64,000 nt of DNA. Source: Chaunax sp. Z400. Taxonomy: Eukaryota > Chordata > Actinopteri > Lophiiformes > Chaunacidae. The translations under genes were made by a program, and so were the position numbers. Numbering within the stretch: the stretch's first letter is position 1; each line of letters starts with the position of its first letter. The stretch covers positions 13,612,839-13,676,838 of the forward strand of contig CM075189.1 in assembly GCA_037577475.1 (NCBI GenBank), read 5' to 3'. Below the pieces are notes generated by a model. It had not been told where the DNA came from. It worked only from the letters and a program-made list of their open reading frames with translations, and did no database searches. Below, one piece after another: positions 11,061 to 25,100 of the stretch.

Positions 11061-11310
11061 CCAGCAGCCCCGGCTAGACGATTAAGCACTGCGCATGCGT
11101 GTTTTCTGTGGTTGCTTGGAGACAAGAAACGATCTCAGCCATTGGCGGACACTTCTACAACCCGCCCATTTCTTTTTGCAATTGGCTAATAGAGGCGCAT
11201 CGCGGTGCATTCACGATTTGTATTGGCTATCTCCCGCGTCAGCCATTGTTGCCTGTTTGTTGACACCCGTCCGACTATCAAGCACAGCTTTGAAACTTTC
11301 TTTGACGAAT
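11061..11310. promoter_or_regulatory. Bidirectional promoter between bbs12 and cetn4
   Basis: This short, GC-richer interval has no TATA box. It carries an NRF1-like TGCGCATGCG at 11090-11099, an X-box at 11111-11123, and three inverted CCAAT boxes (ATTGG) at 11141, 11181 and 11222, about 40 bp apart. The cetn4 ATG is at 11315 on the plus strand and bbs12 is transcribed away on the minus strand. This is the usual layout of a shared housekeeping/ciliary promoter. Factor occupancy is inferred from motif matches. Confidence 0.65.
11111..11123 (+). promoter_or_regulatory. X-box (RFX site), GTTGCT-T-GGAGAC
   Basis: The 13 bases fit the consensus RYYNYY-N(1-3)-RRNRAC with a one-base spacer. RFX factors use X-boxes to switch on ciliary genes, and both flanking genes act in cilia or centrioles. 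The site lies about 190 bp from the cetn4 start codon. Confidence 0.55.
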
Positions 11311-11314
11311 TGAA

Positions 11315-13111
11315 ATGGTAAAAGTTTGATATAAATTTATTGTCTGAAATGTACGCTGCTTTTTTGGACGTTGTAACTTGTAAAAGTAGCCCGCAGTTAG
11401 ATAAAGCTTTACATTTTAGCCTGAAAACGTGTTTCTGTTTGTCTCGTGTAGCATTGAAAGCTAAACTTTAGCTAGCATGATGTTAACAGTTGATTAAAGC
11501 GTAAAAACATAGTTTCTCGACTGAACCTGCTAACTGAGTACCTAGTATAAAGTGGCACTCACGTATTAATGTTTGCTTTTCAGGCTTCAAATTACCGCAA
11601 ACCAGCTGTTTCGGCTAGCCAAAGGAAAAAGGCTGCTCCCAAAATCGAACTGACTGAGGAGCAAAAGCAAGAAATTAGGGAGGCTTTTGATCTCTTTGAC
11701 ACAGATGGAACTGGAACAATAGACGTGAAGGAGCTAAAGGTTAGTGCATAGTTTAGCTATGGATCACGTGTTGTTATGTGCATAGATTCATATGAGGCCA
11801 CAGCAGCCTGAGATTTGTTGTGTCTGTGCCACAGGTTGCCATGAGAGCTCTTGGGTTTGAACCAAAGAAAGAAGAAATCAAGAAAATGATTGCAGATATT
11901 GATAAAGAGAGCTCTGGAACAATTGACTTCGAAGACTTCCTCTGTATGATGACAGTGAAAATGGTGAGTGCAGTAATAAACAAAACCTGGAAACTTCATA
12001 GAAAATGATAATTCCTAGCAATGGAAAGTGTGTTTCATATCACAATTTATGTTGCCAGTTGAGCTTACAACAAAACAGAAGGAAATTCCCTCCGTATATT
12101 TTCTTTAACAGTAAAATACATTTTTGATGCAGTTTTGGAACATGGACCGTTCATGCAAATCTTTGTCCCAGAAAATGCATTGAGTTTTAATTGCAAGATG
12201 TAGATTGAAAAAGTATAAACAGAAGGTGTCATGCCTCAGTCATTGTGTGTCCGTCATGTCGCCATTGTTAAAAGGGTGAAAAGGACTCCAAAGAAGAAAT
12301 CATGAAGGCCTTCCGCTTGTTTGATGATGACTGCACAGGAAAAATCTCATTCAAAAATCTCAAGAGAGTTGCAAAGGAGCTGGGTGAAAACCTCACAGAT
12401 GAAGAATTACAGGTATTCTGACATGCATTGCTTTTTCCCCTCTATAGACTCTCCACTTCTTCTAAAGATGTTTTGTATATATTATTTCTTGCTTTCATTT
12501 CTTTTTGGCCAATTAACCTTTAATTATAAGAGCAATTTTCAAGCACTTCTTTTGAGTGATATCTAATCTGATTGCATTTGCCGATTGATTGCTGCATTCA
12601 TTCATTTGTAGAACATGTGCACTAGTATTAAATGCATTCTTTGCATGGCATGTATGCATATAGTATGTGTGGTATGTTTGGAAACACACTTTCCTGTCTA
12701 CTGGCTGTGGCAGGTTGTTCCCAGAATTTATTTTAAGTAGGAAACACCAAACAAATTATTCTAAAAACACAGAAAAAAAACAACCTGAATGTCAACAACA
12801 ACTCTGCCACTCTACACTTCTCTTCTCTCGTCCCTGTTATGTTCTTACATTTGATACTAAAATAGAAACTACATTGTTTCTTAAGGCTGTTTTTTTTGTC
12901 AGATGAACTGGCACTGAGATGTCCTGTATGACACGTGTTGTCAGTCCAAGTGAAGGTTTTCCACCTCTTCAACATGTGATGTATGAAGGAAAGCTTTCAG
13001 TGATTATTCTCATCCTTTTAGGAAATGATTGACGAGGCAGACAGGGATGGAGATGGCGAGGTCAACGAGCAGGAGTTCTTGAGGATAATGAAGAAGACCA
13101 ATCTTTACTGA
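11315..13111 (+). CDS. cetn4: Centrin (centrin-4/centrin-2 type), five exons
   Basis: Centrins are small calcium-binding EF-hand proteins of centrioles and basal bodies. Exons: 11315-11317 (ATG only, donor GTAAAA), 11584-11739, 11835-11963, 12275-12412 and 13022-13111, all in phase 0, giving 171 residues. The initiator codon alone in exon 1 is a known centrin feature. After a basic N-terminal tail come four EF-hands with loops at about residues 40-51 (DTDGTGTIDVKE), 76-87 (DKESSGTIDFED), 113-124 (DDDCTGKISFKN) and 149-160 (DRDGDGEVNEQE). The C-terminus is MKKTNLY, close to the MKKTSLY of centrin-2. Loops 1 and 4 are canonical; loop 2 has lost the usual Asp/Gly pattern and loop 3 ends in Asn. 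Position next to bbs12 matches mammalian CETN4 (a pseudogene in human), so I name it cetn4 by synteny. Confidence 0.93.
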
Positions 13112-13279
13112 ACCTGTTCTCCAGTCTGGGGCCTTTTTTTCAGATCCACTCTTGGTTCTATCTGAACAGTTTATAAAGTAGATTTCTTTTTGGACGACTT
13201 GGGGTAACTTTGTTTAGTGTGTAAATAAATATTTTAACATTTCTGTATCTTTGCACAACTTTTTCTAACAATGCAAGAC

Positions 13280-13285
13280 AATAAA
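13280..13285 (+). terminator. cetn4: cetn4 polyadenylation signal AATAAA
   Basis: AATAAA lies about 170 bp past the cetn4 stop and is followed by T/G-rich sequence (GGTCTGTTGTTACTTTTGC). An earlier AATAAA at 13224-13229 is an alternative. Confidence 0.6.
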
Positions 13286-13959
13286 TATTTTATAATTCAT
13301 TGGTCTGTTGTTACTTTTGCATAAACCTTAATTTCCCATATAAATGTGCATATAAACATGCAGCGTTGAATCATAAGAGTTTGTTTCAAAGTGCATACAA
13401 GAAGTGCTCTCATGAGATTCACAATGCGCCTTTATTCAAACCCTGGGCAACACCTGTAGAGATGCTATAGAACTTCTCTGAAGTTATTTTCACTACATCT
13501 ACCCTGCAGTACATTCTGCACAGCAGTGCATGTCAGATATCTGAGAACAGACAGTGAAAGTCATACGACTAACCTGGTGTTGACTAACCAGAATAATGTT
13601 ACTGCTGACAGAAATGACAAGCGTGAAGTTTGAGATGAGTAACTCAGTAAAAGTCACTTTCACTTTATGTTTAGAGCTATTGAACCAAGTCATCGTCTGA
13701 AGGAGATGCAGTACAACCCAGGCCTCCCTTATAGGAAAGACGCTCCTGCTGATTACTTGTAATATACAGCTCATTAAAATAGACAGGATATTGTAGTGAC
13801 GTGTTTTTCCGAGCAGGTCTATTATTTTGAGGATGCTTGCCACTGAATGTGAAAGTTCTGATAACCTGATGCAGACAACAAAGGAACATAAAGTGGAACA
13901 TATGAAATGTTGGTCCTGAGATGGTGTTATTTTTAAATACAAATATAAGAGTTGTCTTC
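13286..13959. other. Spacer downstream of cetn4; nothing recognised
   Basis: No gene or repeat family is recognisable. A 147-codon open frame on the minus strand (13942-13499) has no family resemblance and overlaps another frame of similar quality, so I treat it as chance. Confidence 0.6.
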
Positions 13960-14525
13960 AGAATGTACCAAATTGAAGTTTAACAATGTGGAATTTAAAT
14001 TAATTCCTCTCATTTTGCTGATCTGTTGAGCCAAAACTTGATAAAGATGAGCCAAATCAAAAGACCAGGTTTGTTTTATGTTAGCTCCTATGACTCAAAT
14101 CCTTCTAGGAGTTCAAAAGACACCACACACCAGGTGGGAGCTGAAAAACAAGGAGAAAATTCATTTTGAGTGGACAGAATTACAAACCAGTATCCTGATA
14201 TTATGGAAGCTATAATATTTTAAAGCTCTTTGGTCCTTATGTCTTAATAACAAATGTCATTTTTGAGTTACATGCCCACCATCCAATTTTATAACTGAAG
14301 ATGTTTTTATGAGTTTCATTAGCCGTGTAGCACAAAAACCAGCTTATAGCTGGGAGCTTTCATTCTTTCACCAGTATTTTAAAACCTTTATTAAAAGAAG
14401 CACCTTTTTACCACCAGTTTAACGTCATTTTGGAAGAGTAGGCGTTGTGCAAACAGTGGATGCTTGATTTTAGAGCAAAACTTTCCAATTGGAGATGGAT
14501 GCTTTAGTGCATGGCCTTTAATATG
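13960..14525 (+). repeat. Duplicated block, copy 1
   Basis: Two segments of this block recur in the same order and orientation at 17925-18330. Segment A (about 13968-14175) includes CTGATCTGTTGAGCCAAAAC and GACACCACACACCAGGTG. Segment B (about 14424-14520) includes CAAACAGTGGATGCTTGA. The sequence between them has diverged. It could be an old local duplication or two copies of an uncatalogued repeat. Confidence 0.8.
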
Positions 14526-16539
14526 TTCACAGCCCCTCAGCTGAGTGTTATTCCCCTACCGCTGTGGCTGTTTAATACTCCCACTGCTCCGCCGCTCTTC
14601 TTCTTTTCCCATGTAATGAACAATTTCCAAAACAACAAAGCGCTGCATGTCTGGTTGTTGCTGGTAAAAGATGCTCTTATTATTAATTCTTAAAGGTCAA
14701 TAATGTGTCACCATTATGTAGGCAACCTATTTTCACAAACCCCCTTTTAGTTGAGACAAGTAGAGGACTGTCACCGTCACTCCACAGTGAAGAAGCAAAG
14801 ACTGACTCGACCAGGGGTATGTTTGTTTTTGACCTCATTCCTATTTGTGAAATAGCTTTTATACATAATTTCTTGATTACAAGAAATTGAACAGAGCTGA
14901 ACTAATCTTTTTAAGTTCCTCTTTGACTTCAGTAGTGTTGTGTGTAATCAATACAGACTACATCTAATCTATGTTTCACACATTGTATGCATTGGTTTGT
15001 TGTTTTGATGTGCCAGATATGACTATCACTAGCCAGTTAGCATCTCCTGTTTGATTCCTATACAATGTAGCGGAAACTAGCTAAAAACAAACCTTTGTAA
15101 CCACAGTGCTAAAAACCAGAATGGCATTGCAGACGCTGCCGTTGTGTTTACATGATAATAACCGAGTTTCATATATTTTCTAATCCTAGTTCCTTTTATT
15201 CAGATTTATGTGATCACTCAGGTTTGCTTGTCTGTAAGATATCTATAAGAGTTAACAGATTCTGATGACCTTCTGTGTATGGGTGGATTTTAAGCCAAAA
15301 GGAAGCATTGATTAAATTATGGAAAATCATATTTTTGTTGATGATAAACACATTATTCCAAAAGGAGTAGGTTTCCAGGGTCAGTGAATTAGGTGGTGTT
15401 ATATGAAGCAGATCCGAGTAAAGGTGATGCACCTCTGATAAACAGTTGTTAGAGGATTTTGTTTTGCATCACTGGAAACTGTTTTCCGATTGCTCAGGTT
15501 TAGTGACAATGGCGTTGGCGGAGGGAGGTATGCGCTTTTGTGACTGCTTCAAATTTTTTTTAAACTATTGTTGCACAGTTAATTCTTTTAAGTGTCTCAC
15601 ATTTTATTGCTTGAATATTTCTTTATCTGTTTCCATCCCTCAACCAATCACCTTTTGGATGGAAAAAAGGACAAGAACATCCAAATTAGAAATTAAGGAC
15701 ATGAGTGGAAAAAACAATATAAAGCATTGTTTTTCAACATGCATGTGTTTTTTTTTTATTGGTATCTTTTTTCTATATTATCTTGTCTTGTAGTAAAAGT
15801 ATTAAGATGCATGGCGTTAGATGGAAGCAGCAGACAGTTTATAGTAAACTCAGGGAAAAGAGGACTGAAAATGTTAGATATGAAAGTTCATGCTCTCCAA
15901 AAATAAGCAGCTGTGTATTTTTCTTTTCTTGTCTCACTTACATAAGGCAAAGTTTTCAGCTTGAGCTCTAATGAAACATGTTGAGCTCCATTTCAGACCT
16001 TTAATTCAGTTCATCACAGCTGATGAGAGCAAGTAAGTGACTCAGTCCTCTTCCAAGAATTAAGTGACAGTGTGATTCATCAGGGCCGAAATCAGTCAGC
16101 TGACGAGTTTTCACTACACGTAATTCTATAGAAAGTTTTTTCTTTTTTTTTATTAAATCAAAATCTGAAAAAGAAAAAGTTTTCTTATGTAGTATGATCA
16201 GCAACAAAAAAAAGCAGGAAAATCATTTGAAAGTGAAATGAAACAAAACAACATGCACGAATTTTGACATTTAATTGCCCACTGCAGACATGGTAAATTT
16301 AAATAAATTTTTTAATTCAATTTAAAATGTAAAATTTAGACATGGAACCCTTGTGTAAATTTACATCTGAACAGAAATAAACTTTGGGACTTTAAAGTTA
16401 GTCTATGAAGGTTGGCACAGTGTTTTAACAACATCTGATTTACAAATGTGTGCCCTTATGAGGGATGCCTTTCAGGGGGTTGATCATTTTAATTCATTTT
16501 TTTTATATTGGCTTTCTTTTAATACCTGATATTGATTCA
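14526..16539. other. Intergenic; nothing recognised
   Basis: AT-rich sequence with only short, unrecognisable open frames; the longest, 15446-15793, has no family features. No RNA gene is visible. Confidence 0.6.
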
Positions 16540-16638
16540 TTTTTAAAGATGTTGTTTCTCCTGTTATTTCTGGACATGTTAAGTGTCTGAGTATTTTGAA
16601 AAGTGCTTTATAAATAAAATGTATTATTATTATTATTC
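16540..16638 (+). repeat. LINE 3'-tail fragment
   Basis: The run GTGCTTTATAAATAAAATGT followed by (ATT)n is the characteristic 3' end of L2/CR1-like fish LINEs. The same kind of end closes the element at 28970-30322. Only the tail remains here. Confidence 0.55.
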
Positions 16639-17924
16639 AGACTGCAGTAGTCAGTAAAAGCAGCATTTTGTGTTGAATATGAAAAACAAACACTTAAAAT
16701 CTGTTGCACTGAGCTATTTAAACTGTTTAGTTCCTGCAAACAGCTGATAAATTGTATGATTTTGCCAGTAAACCTACAACAGTGGACGTTATTTTTCTGA
16801 GGGGTTTTATCAGATCAAAAATCAAATCAATAATAGGTGACATCAAATCAAGAATTTTGACTTGAATTTGGAATATCATTGACTGTTATTTGACATAAAC
16901 ACACCAGGGAAAATGCATCCATTAGCAGTTATGCCTCTTTGAATAAAAACATCATCTACCCTGAGCCTTTTTGCTGTGGAGCTGATTTAGCCGCGGGCGC
17001 AGGTTGCTTTTAACGCTCCGATTAAAATGAATCCATCACTATTAATCAATCAAGCTGTGTCACGACTGCCGGTGGAGAGGATCAGAACAGGCGATCCCCC
17101 ACCCACACCCTCTTTGTAGTCTTCCTGTACATTTACAGTAACATCAACCATGCTCACTTTTCTCACTCACTGAAAATCACCTTCATTTTGCTTCGTTCCA
17201 GCTTCCACTTTTTCACACATATGTATGTCAGGCAGACTCTTTCAGACAAGTAAACAAAGTTCTCCAATATGCCAGTATGTTTATGGGCTGCATACAAACT
17301 TTCAACCTCGCGCCCACTCGCCCTGGAAATGCAGAGACCGCAGTGTAGGAAATCATACTACTGCAAGTGGGAGGAGGAAGTAAACTAGATAATTAGTACA
17401 TGTACAAAAGTCGGCCTGATGGTGTAATGGTTTTAAATGCTTATGTCTACTCTACTACATGTGCAGACTTTTTACTGCATGCTTTCAATGGAGTCTCAAC
17501 TGTTTGAAAAAGGCGGCTGACTAATATTTCTTTTAAGTCACACACCCACACATGCGACAGTTGGACAAATGTCACAGCAACGGTGAACTTTTTTTCCAGA
17601 CATGCATTTTATTTGGATTAAACTGTGCAAAGGTACAGTACACATATATAATATGTACATAATATCAAACATGAGACACAACATGAAAAGAGGAATACAT
17701 TTAAACTTGTCCCTGTCCAAGAGTTCTGATAAAAGAGACTAGTGTGAGACAGAATTAAATAAATAAATCAATAAATCTTTTATACATTTATTTAATAATT
17801 AAATAATAATAATAAATAAATCAATACTGGCCTTTAATTAAAATGCTAATAGCAGGACTGTGTGATTTATCAAAAGTACAAAAAAAGTCTATAACACCTG
17901 GAACACATTTTTATTTTACAGCAT
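16639..17924. other. Intergenic; nothing recognised
   Basis: No coding potential or repeat family that I recognise. A slightly more GC-rich, unique-looking patch lies at 16970-17130, and an AT-rich patch with TAAATAAAT motifs lies at 17750-17830. Confidence 0.55.
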
Positions 17925-18330
17925 CTTCAAATTGAAGTTTCACAATGTGGAATTTACATGAATTCCTCTTATTCAGCTGATCTGTTGAGCCAAAACTTGA
18001 AAAGATGAGCCAAATCAAAAGGCCAGTGTTTCAAAGGTTCGTTTTATGTTAGCTCCTATGACTCAAATCCTTCAAGGAGTTCAAAAGACACCACACACCA
18101 GGTGCAAGATGAAAAACCGTGACAAAATTCATTCACTTTGAGGTGACACCAGCAATTCCAAATTGTTTCCTCTTTGGTCATTTTCTCTGAATTCAAAGTT
18201 CCAGTTTAACCAGTTTAATGTTTATCTGCAGGGAGCAGTCATTTTGGAAGGTGATGTTCAAACAGTGGATGCTTGAACTTTCCACTTGGAGTCGGATGTT
18301 TTAGTCAATGGGTTTCATTTCTTTGATATT
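17925..18330 (+). repeat. Duplicated block, copy 2
   Basis: Direct-orientation partner of 13960-14525, about 3.96 kb away. Segment A is at about 17931-18140 and segment B at about 18232-18325. By eye the matched parts are mostly identical with scattered substitutions and small indels, and the gap between A and B is shorter here (about 90 versus 250 bp). Confidence 0.8.
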
Positions 18331-19108
18331 GAACAAATTTCTATTTTAAGGCAGGTTTTCTTTTTCTTTTTTTAAAGACAGCATTGTACCTAATAATAAT
18401 AATAATAATTGTAGAATTTAAAATTGTGATACAGTATTAGTATAAAAAACAATACTTGAAACCTCTTTAAAAAGTCCTAGACACACAAATGGGATTTAGT
18501 CTCTTTTTTTAAATTAACAACCTGCCCACAGAAAAAAGACACTCAACACATACCAACACTTTTTTAATAATGTTAATATCTGTGCAGCCTTACCCTTTAT
18601 CAAGTACTTTTTGTGTAACAAGCAAACCAAACGGAGGCAGAAATATGCTCAGCATAGGCAAACGCCTAATGAACAAAACTCATCGAATTTTTAAAGGCTT
18701 GTCTTAAGTTCCATGTTTTAGAAGAGAGATTTTTTTCTACAAAAACATTATTTCCTCTCTCACCTTTGGACTTATAGTCTCTATATTTTCATATTCTGAG
18801 TATTCTCTCATCTGCGCTCTCACTTGAAGTCACTTTTGCACTGTGTTTAACACTCTGGCTGACCACAACTCTCACTGTGTGACCCGTCTTCACCCCCTGA
18901 CCGAGAGCTTTAGTCATCACCAAAAACGTGCCTCGGTGCAGAAAGCATCTCATGGAAAAAGCTTGAGCTCCTAAATGCAGATGAGGTGTGAATGACGTGA
19001 GTGACTTTTTTAAACGTGTCAAGAGACGTAGTAAAAAAAAAAAAACTAAAGGATAGGGCTAAGACAATGCACTATAGGTAAGAGGAAAATAAATAGTTTT
19101 GATTTTGA
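18331..19108. other. Intergenic; nothing recognised
   Basis: No gene seen. A short (TAA)n run occurs near 18390-18408. Confidence 0.55.
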
Positions 19109-19123
19109 GGTGAACTGTCCCTT
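19109..19123 (-). repeat. Terminal fragment like that of the TTAA element
   Basis: GGTGAACTGTCCCTT closely matches the right end (GGTGAACTATCCCTT) of the element at 62115-62839. No matching left end was found nearby, so this is probably a solitary or truncated end. Confidence 0.45.
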
Positions 19124-19231
19124 TCACACGGTTTTATTTCAATGTCAAGTTATTATCTTTAAACTTCAAGTTCATAACTTTGCATGAATTTCCTTTTTAG
19201 ACACTGTGCTCATTTTGACAAAGCTGCTTAG

Positions 19232-21129
<1,898 letters not shown>

Positions 21130-21300
21130 CCCCCAGCAGCTGATGGACACCTCCCTCTGTAACTGGATTCTAGACTTTCTGACTGAGAGACCGCAGCCAG
21201 CACACGTGGGCAGCAGGACATCAAGGACCATCACCCTGAGCACGGGTGCCCCTCAAGGATGCGTACTCAGTCCGCTGCTGTTCACGCTGCTAACGCACAA
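21130..21300 (+). mobile_element. LINE reverse-transcriptase fragment
   Basis: Translation gives WILDFLTERPQPAHVGSRTS followed by TLSTGAPQGCVLSPLLFTLL. The TGAPQGCVLSPLLFTL signature belongs to palm-domain blocks of non-LTR reverse transcriptases. It ends abruptly after the leucines. The fragment is on the plus strand, about 0.8 kb upstream of il21. Confidence 0.85.
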
Positions 21301-21930
21301 CTGAACTGCTAAGACAGAATCCAATATATATGGTTTGAATGACAAAAGTAGAGTTGAGTTGAGTTAATGTATTTAACAAACCTATTTACTAATGCGAAAA
21401 AATCTACCCTGGACATTCCATGCTGATGATCCAGGGAATCTCCCACCCAGGCCTGTTTGAGACTTTTGCTTGTCTTTGCAGAAAGAGTTGAGTAACAGAG
21501 AGATGAAAGGATCGGCCTAAAAACCCATTTAAAGGGATATTAGGTAGTATTACTATGTATGGATAGAATTTCTCTGACTGTTAAGGAGACTTCCTCCTTC
21601 ATAGACAAAACATATCTCCTTACTTCTCCTTTTGGTTCAGCATCGATACTTAAAAATGGTTTCCTGTTGTTGCAGCAGGCTTTGTGTGTTTGTGTAGGTG
21701 GCCATGATGCAGTGAATGCATTCAGGTTGTCTATACCACACCTACGAGCATTACCTATGACACGGTATATCTGCGGCTCCACTGATTCAGAATGAAAATG
21801 GGAAGTGCCGTCTTCCTGCCGCTTCCTGTCGGGTGCACTCAAACAAGCTTACGTTCACACACTCGCATCTATAGGCCCCACGCACGCGCAGCTTGACGCT
21901 ACTCTCAGATCACGTCGTGGTGATTGCCAG
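21301..21930. other. il21 upstream region; nothing firm
   Basis: Sequence between the LINE fragment and the il21 proximal promoter. It contains open frames on both strands but none with family resemblance. TTCCTGCCGCTTCCTG at about 21813-21830 holds two ETS-type GGAA cores on the minus strand. Confidence 0.45.
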
Positions 21931-22024
21931 TGGAAAAGAAAATTTCATTACTCACACCAGTTTCTGCAGCTTTCCAACTCTGTGCTGGTGGTTTTCCTGT
22001 CTCCTCAGGGATATGTATAAAAAG
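21931..22024 (+). promoter_or_regulatory. il21: il21 proximal promoter: NFAT-like site and TATA box
   Basis: A TATA element, TATAAAAAGG, lies at 22015-22024, about 90 bp before the il21 start codon. An NFAT-like TGGAAAAGAAAA is at 21931-21942. T-cell cytokine genes are typically TATA-driven and NFAT-responsive. These assignments are motif matches only. Confidence 0.5.
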
Positions 22025-22108
22025 GTAAGCGACACAACCGTTTGCATTTCCAGCTAATTTTTCGAAAAGCATCCTTTGGTGATCTGGTGCCTGCTGCTGA
22101 CACTTGAG

Positions 22109-25100
22109 ATGATGAAGCTGGTTGCATTTTGTGTCTTTGCAGTCTGCTGCTGTTGTCTGGCCAGAGCGTCGACAAACGGGTCTGACAGAACTTTGGAGAG
22201 GAAGAAGTTACAAGAAGTCCTCAGACAGCTGAATGTTGTGAAAGTGAGCCTACAGGTAGGTTCCTCGACATTTACTTTCTCCTAACTTTGCCCACGTATG
22301 GTCAAAGTTATCATCTCTGATTGGAATGTTCTTGGTTTGTGTCCTGCAGCACAGCGAGCAGAGGCTGCATACTCCACCAAAGAATATAGAGGTAAGCCAA
22401 ACTAACTTGCATTCAAAACAATATTGACAGTATGGTCTCCGTCACATTTAATGTTTGTGGTTGCTTAGTCATTGTTGATATTCTCCCACTTACTGTAGTA
22501 ACTAATTGTCATGTGCCACTACTGTAGGAGTACATCAAATGATGTGTGAAGTCACTAAATCAATCGCATGATCAATCAGCTGTAAAAGTTCTAAACTAAA
22601 GGCTGACCTTGCAGGCTTACAAATTGACATTTTTAAATAGATTGAGATTTTTTTTAAATTTCATAACTTCTGCCAATTAATCCAGAATCAATACCTGTTA
22701 AAAATAAATGAATTCAGTTAGGTTGTATGTAAACTGTACAGCAGGAGCAACAGTAGACACAAATGAGTAATGCAAAACTAATAAAGCTAAACCTAAGAAC
22801 TCCTGTAGTCTACAGAGGAAACTGAAATGTGAGCATGTTTTTTTTTCTAATTAGGTAAATTTTATATTTCATACAGAAAACATTAAACTTCTACTCAAAA
22901 TAATTTATCATTGGAATGTGTATTAATAGCACAAATTCAATTTTTAGCTTGATTAGAAGAATATTTAAGTTAAGCAATGTTTAAGAGAATCAACATCCTA
23001 AAAACTGCACAAACTAGTCAACACGCATTTAAATTTTGAAAAAAAAAATAGAGCCATTAGTGCTAGAATATAAAAATAAAATCTATAAAAACAAATCTTA
23101 ATCTCAATTATATCAAAATACTATAATCATTAAAAGTGTTATCAGATCTTGGAGAAACCCAATATTTTGCGATGTTAAACATTCGTATGGCCAACAGAAT
23201 CTGATTAGATTCTGTTAGATTACGTCTTTTACGATCAACTGCATTGCTTGTAAATTCGGATCAAGCCCTCTTTCTTGTCAGGCTTGTGTTCTTTAGTGAG
23301 TCAAGTCAAGAGCTCGGCTCAGCTTCCGTTTGCACTCTAAAACGAAATGTGATGAGTAATTAAGCGAGAGAGCAAACAAAACCATGACACTTCCTCACAC
23401 CACCTCAGCAACTCGAGACGCTCCCCAGCATGCTACAAAACATCTTAGTCAATCGTTTGTTTAAAAAGTGGTGAATTACAGTTTATCTCAAACCGCTAAT
23501 GAGCAGGAAGCCACTGTCTGGCAAAACAAAAATTAATATTCAGAATAAAAATCATGACATTATGGTGCAAAATTCACACCAATTTTTGACTATGAAAAGC
23601 AAAATCACCATCACAGAGAATTTCAATATTAGCAGCAGGAAGAAAGTATTAAGACAGCTGTTCTGTTTCTTATTGTTCAATTTGTGATTTAAAACTACTT
23701 TGATTTGACTCAGTTCATCAGCAACAAACTGCAGTATCTAAACAGAACCAACTGTTTCACATGGAAAAAACTGCATCATACCTTCAACTCTTTCATGAGA
23801 ATTTCAGCAGGGAAGCAATTCAGACAAAAAACATCCAGAACACTTTTAGGAAAAGTAAAATAGTGGAAACTTTATCAGGTTAAGTTTCACTTCAAGTAAA
23901 AAGTGTGATTAGAAACTGCATTGACGAAGGCATAACATGAAACCAAAAAGCTTTCTTGGAAATGTTTTGATGGCAGTGATGAGAGGATGTTTTTCCTCAC
24001 ATTGATGTCATCGCATCATAAAAATAGAAATCACCATTTAACTCAAAGGCCATATGCCTCCACCAAGGCTCAATAGCCCTATTCGTTCAATTAAACCCCG
24101 ATCTAAATTCCACCAACATGCCCCCTGGATTCTGTTCGAGAGAAAAAAAAATCATGCATCCGCCTCTTTATCCGGATCTACTTCAAAACTGCCTTAATCT
24201 TCCGTAAAGTTCCAGCAGTGTATTTCATGCATGATTGATAAAAATGATAGAAAAGCCCCATCTTACAGGAAGTGACAGAAATTCATGGATCCTTGGTCCA
24301 TTCCCTTCCACCTGATCCCTCAAGGAGTTTTTATGTAATTGACAAAAATGGTCCAAAAAGTCTGATCGTACAATGTTCAAAAAAGCAGGGAAACAAATTC
24401 CTGAATCTGCTCCTTTATCCAGATCCCCTGAAAACATTACCTCCTTAGTGGCCGTAAAAATTAACAAACTGGTGAACTGGATCTATGGTTGACAAAACTT
24501 GTTTATGGTTTCTCTGTTATATGTGTCATTTTTCATCTGTCTGTAAAATATAAAGTAAAACCAGAGATTGACATGAATTTAAAATGCTGTGAACAAAGTA
24601 CTTTATGGTTCTGCTATACTGTATGTAAAAACAAAAGCACCAGACCTTTTTCAAGAGGCCAAGTTGTGCAAAAAGCATTGATTTGTGTTGGTGTGGTATT
24701 GATTTTTAACTCAGCATTGTTTTCTTCTTTTATGATGCAACAGGACTGCTGCTGTCTGTCAGCACTGGAATGCTTCCGGGCTAGTCTGCAAGTGCAATTC
24801 AACACTACAGAAAGAAACCAGAGCAAGCTCTCCAGGAGCCTCAAGAAACACCTCACTGTGAGTAAAGGGGTGGGAGAAGAATGATATATTAAATAATATG
24901 TCAACAAAAATATCTCAAGTACAATGTCAAATTTCTTAACACTAACACATTTATTTTATCCGTTTCAGGAGAGAGGTCTGTGTGACTCACAAAATGTTAA
25001 TGTAAGTGAAGATTTTACCAATATTTTCTCTAGATTATCCTGTTATTTCCTTCTTTATTGACACGCAAACACTGAGTGTATGTGTTGCACTTGCAATAGA

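Noticed and set aside
13499..13942. 147-codon frame on the minus strand downstream of cetn4
   Set aside because: No family resemblance, overlapping alternative frame, no promoter or polyadenylation context on that strand.
24225..24467. 80-codon minus-strand frame in il21 intron 2
   Set aside because: It runs through an interspersed-repeat-like stretch and has no protein family features.
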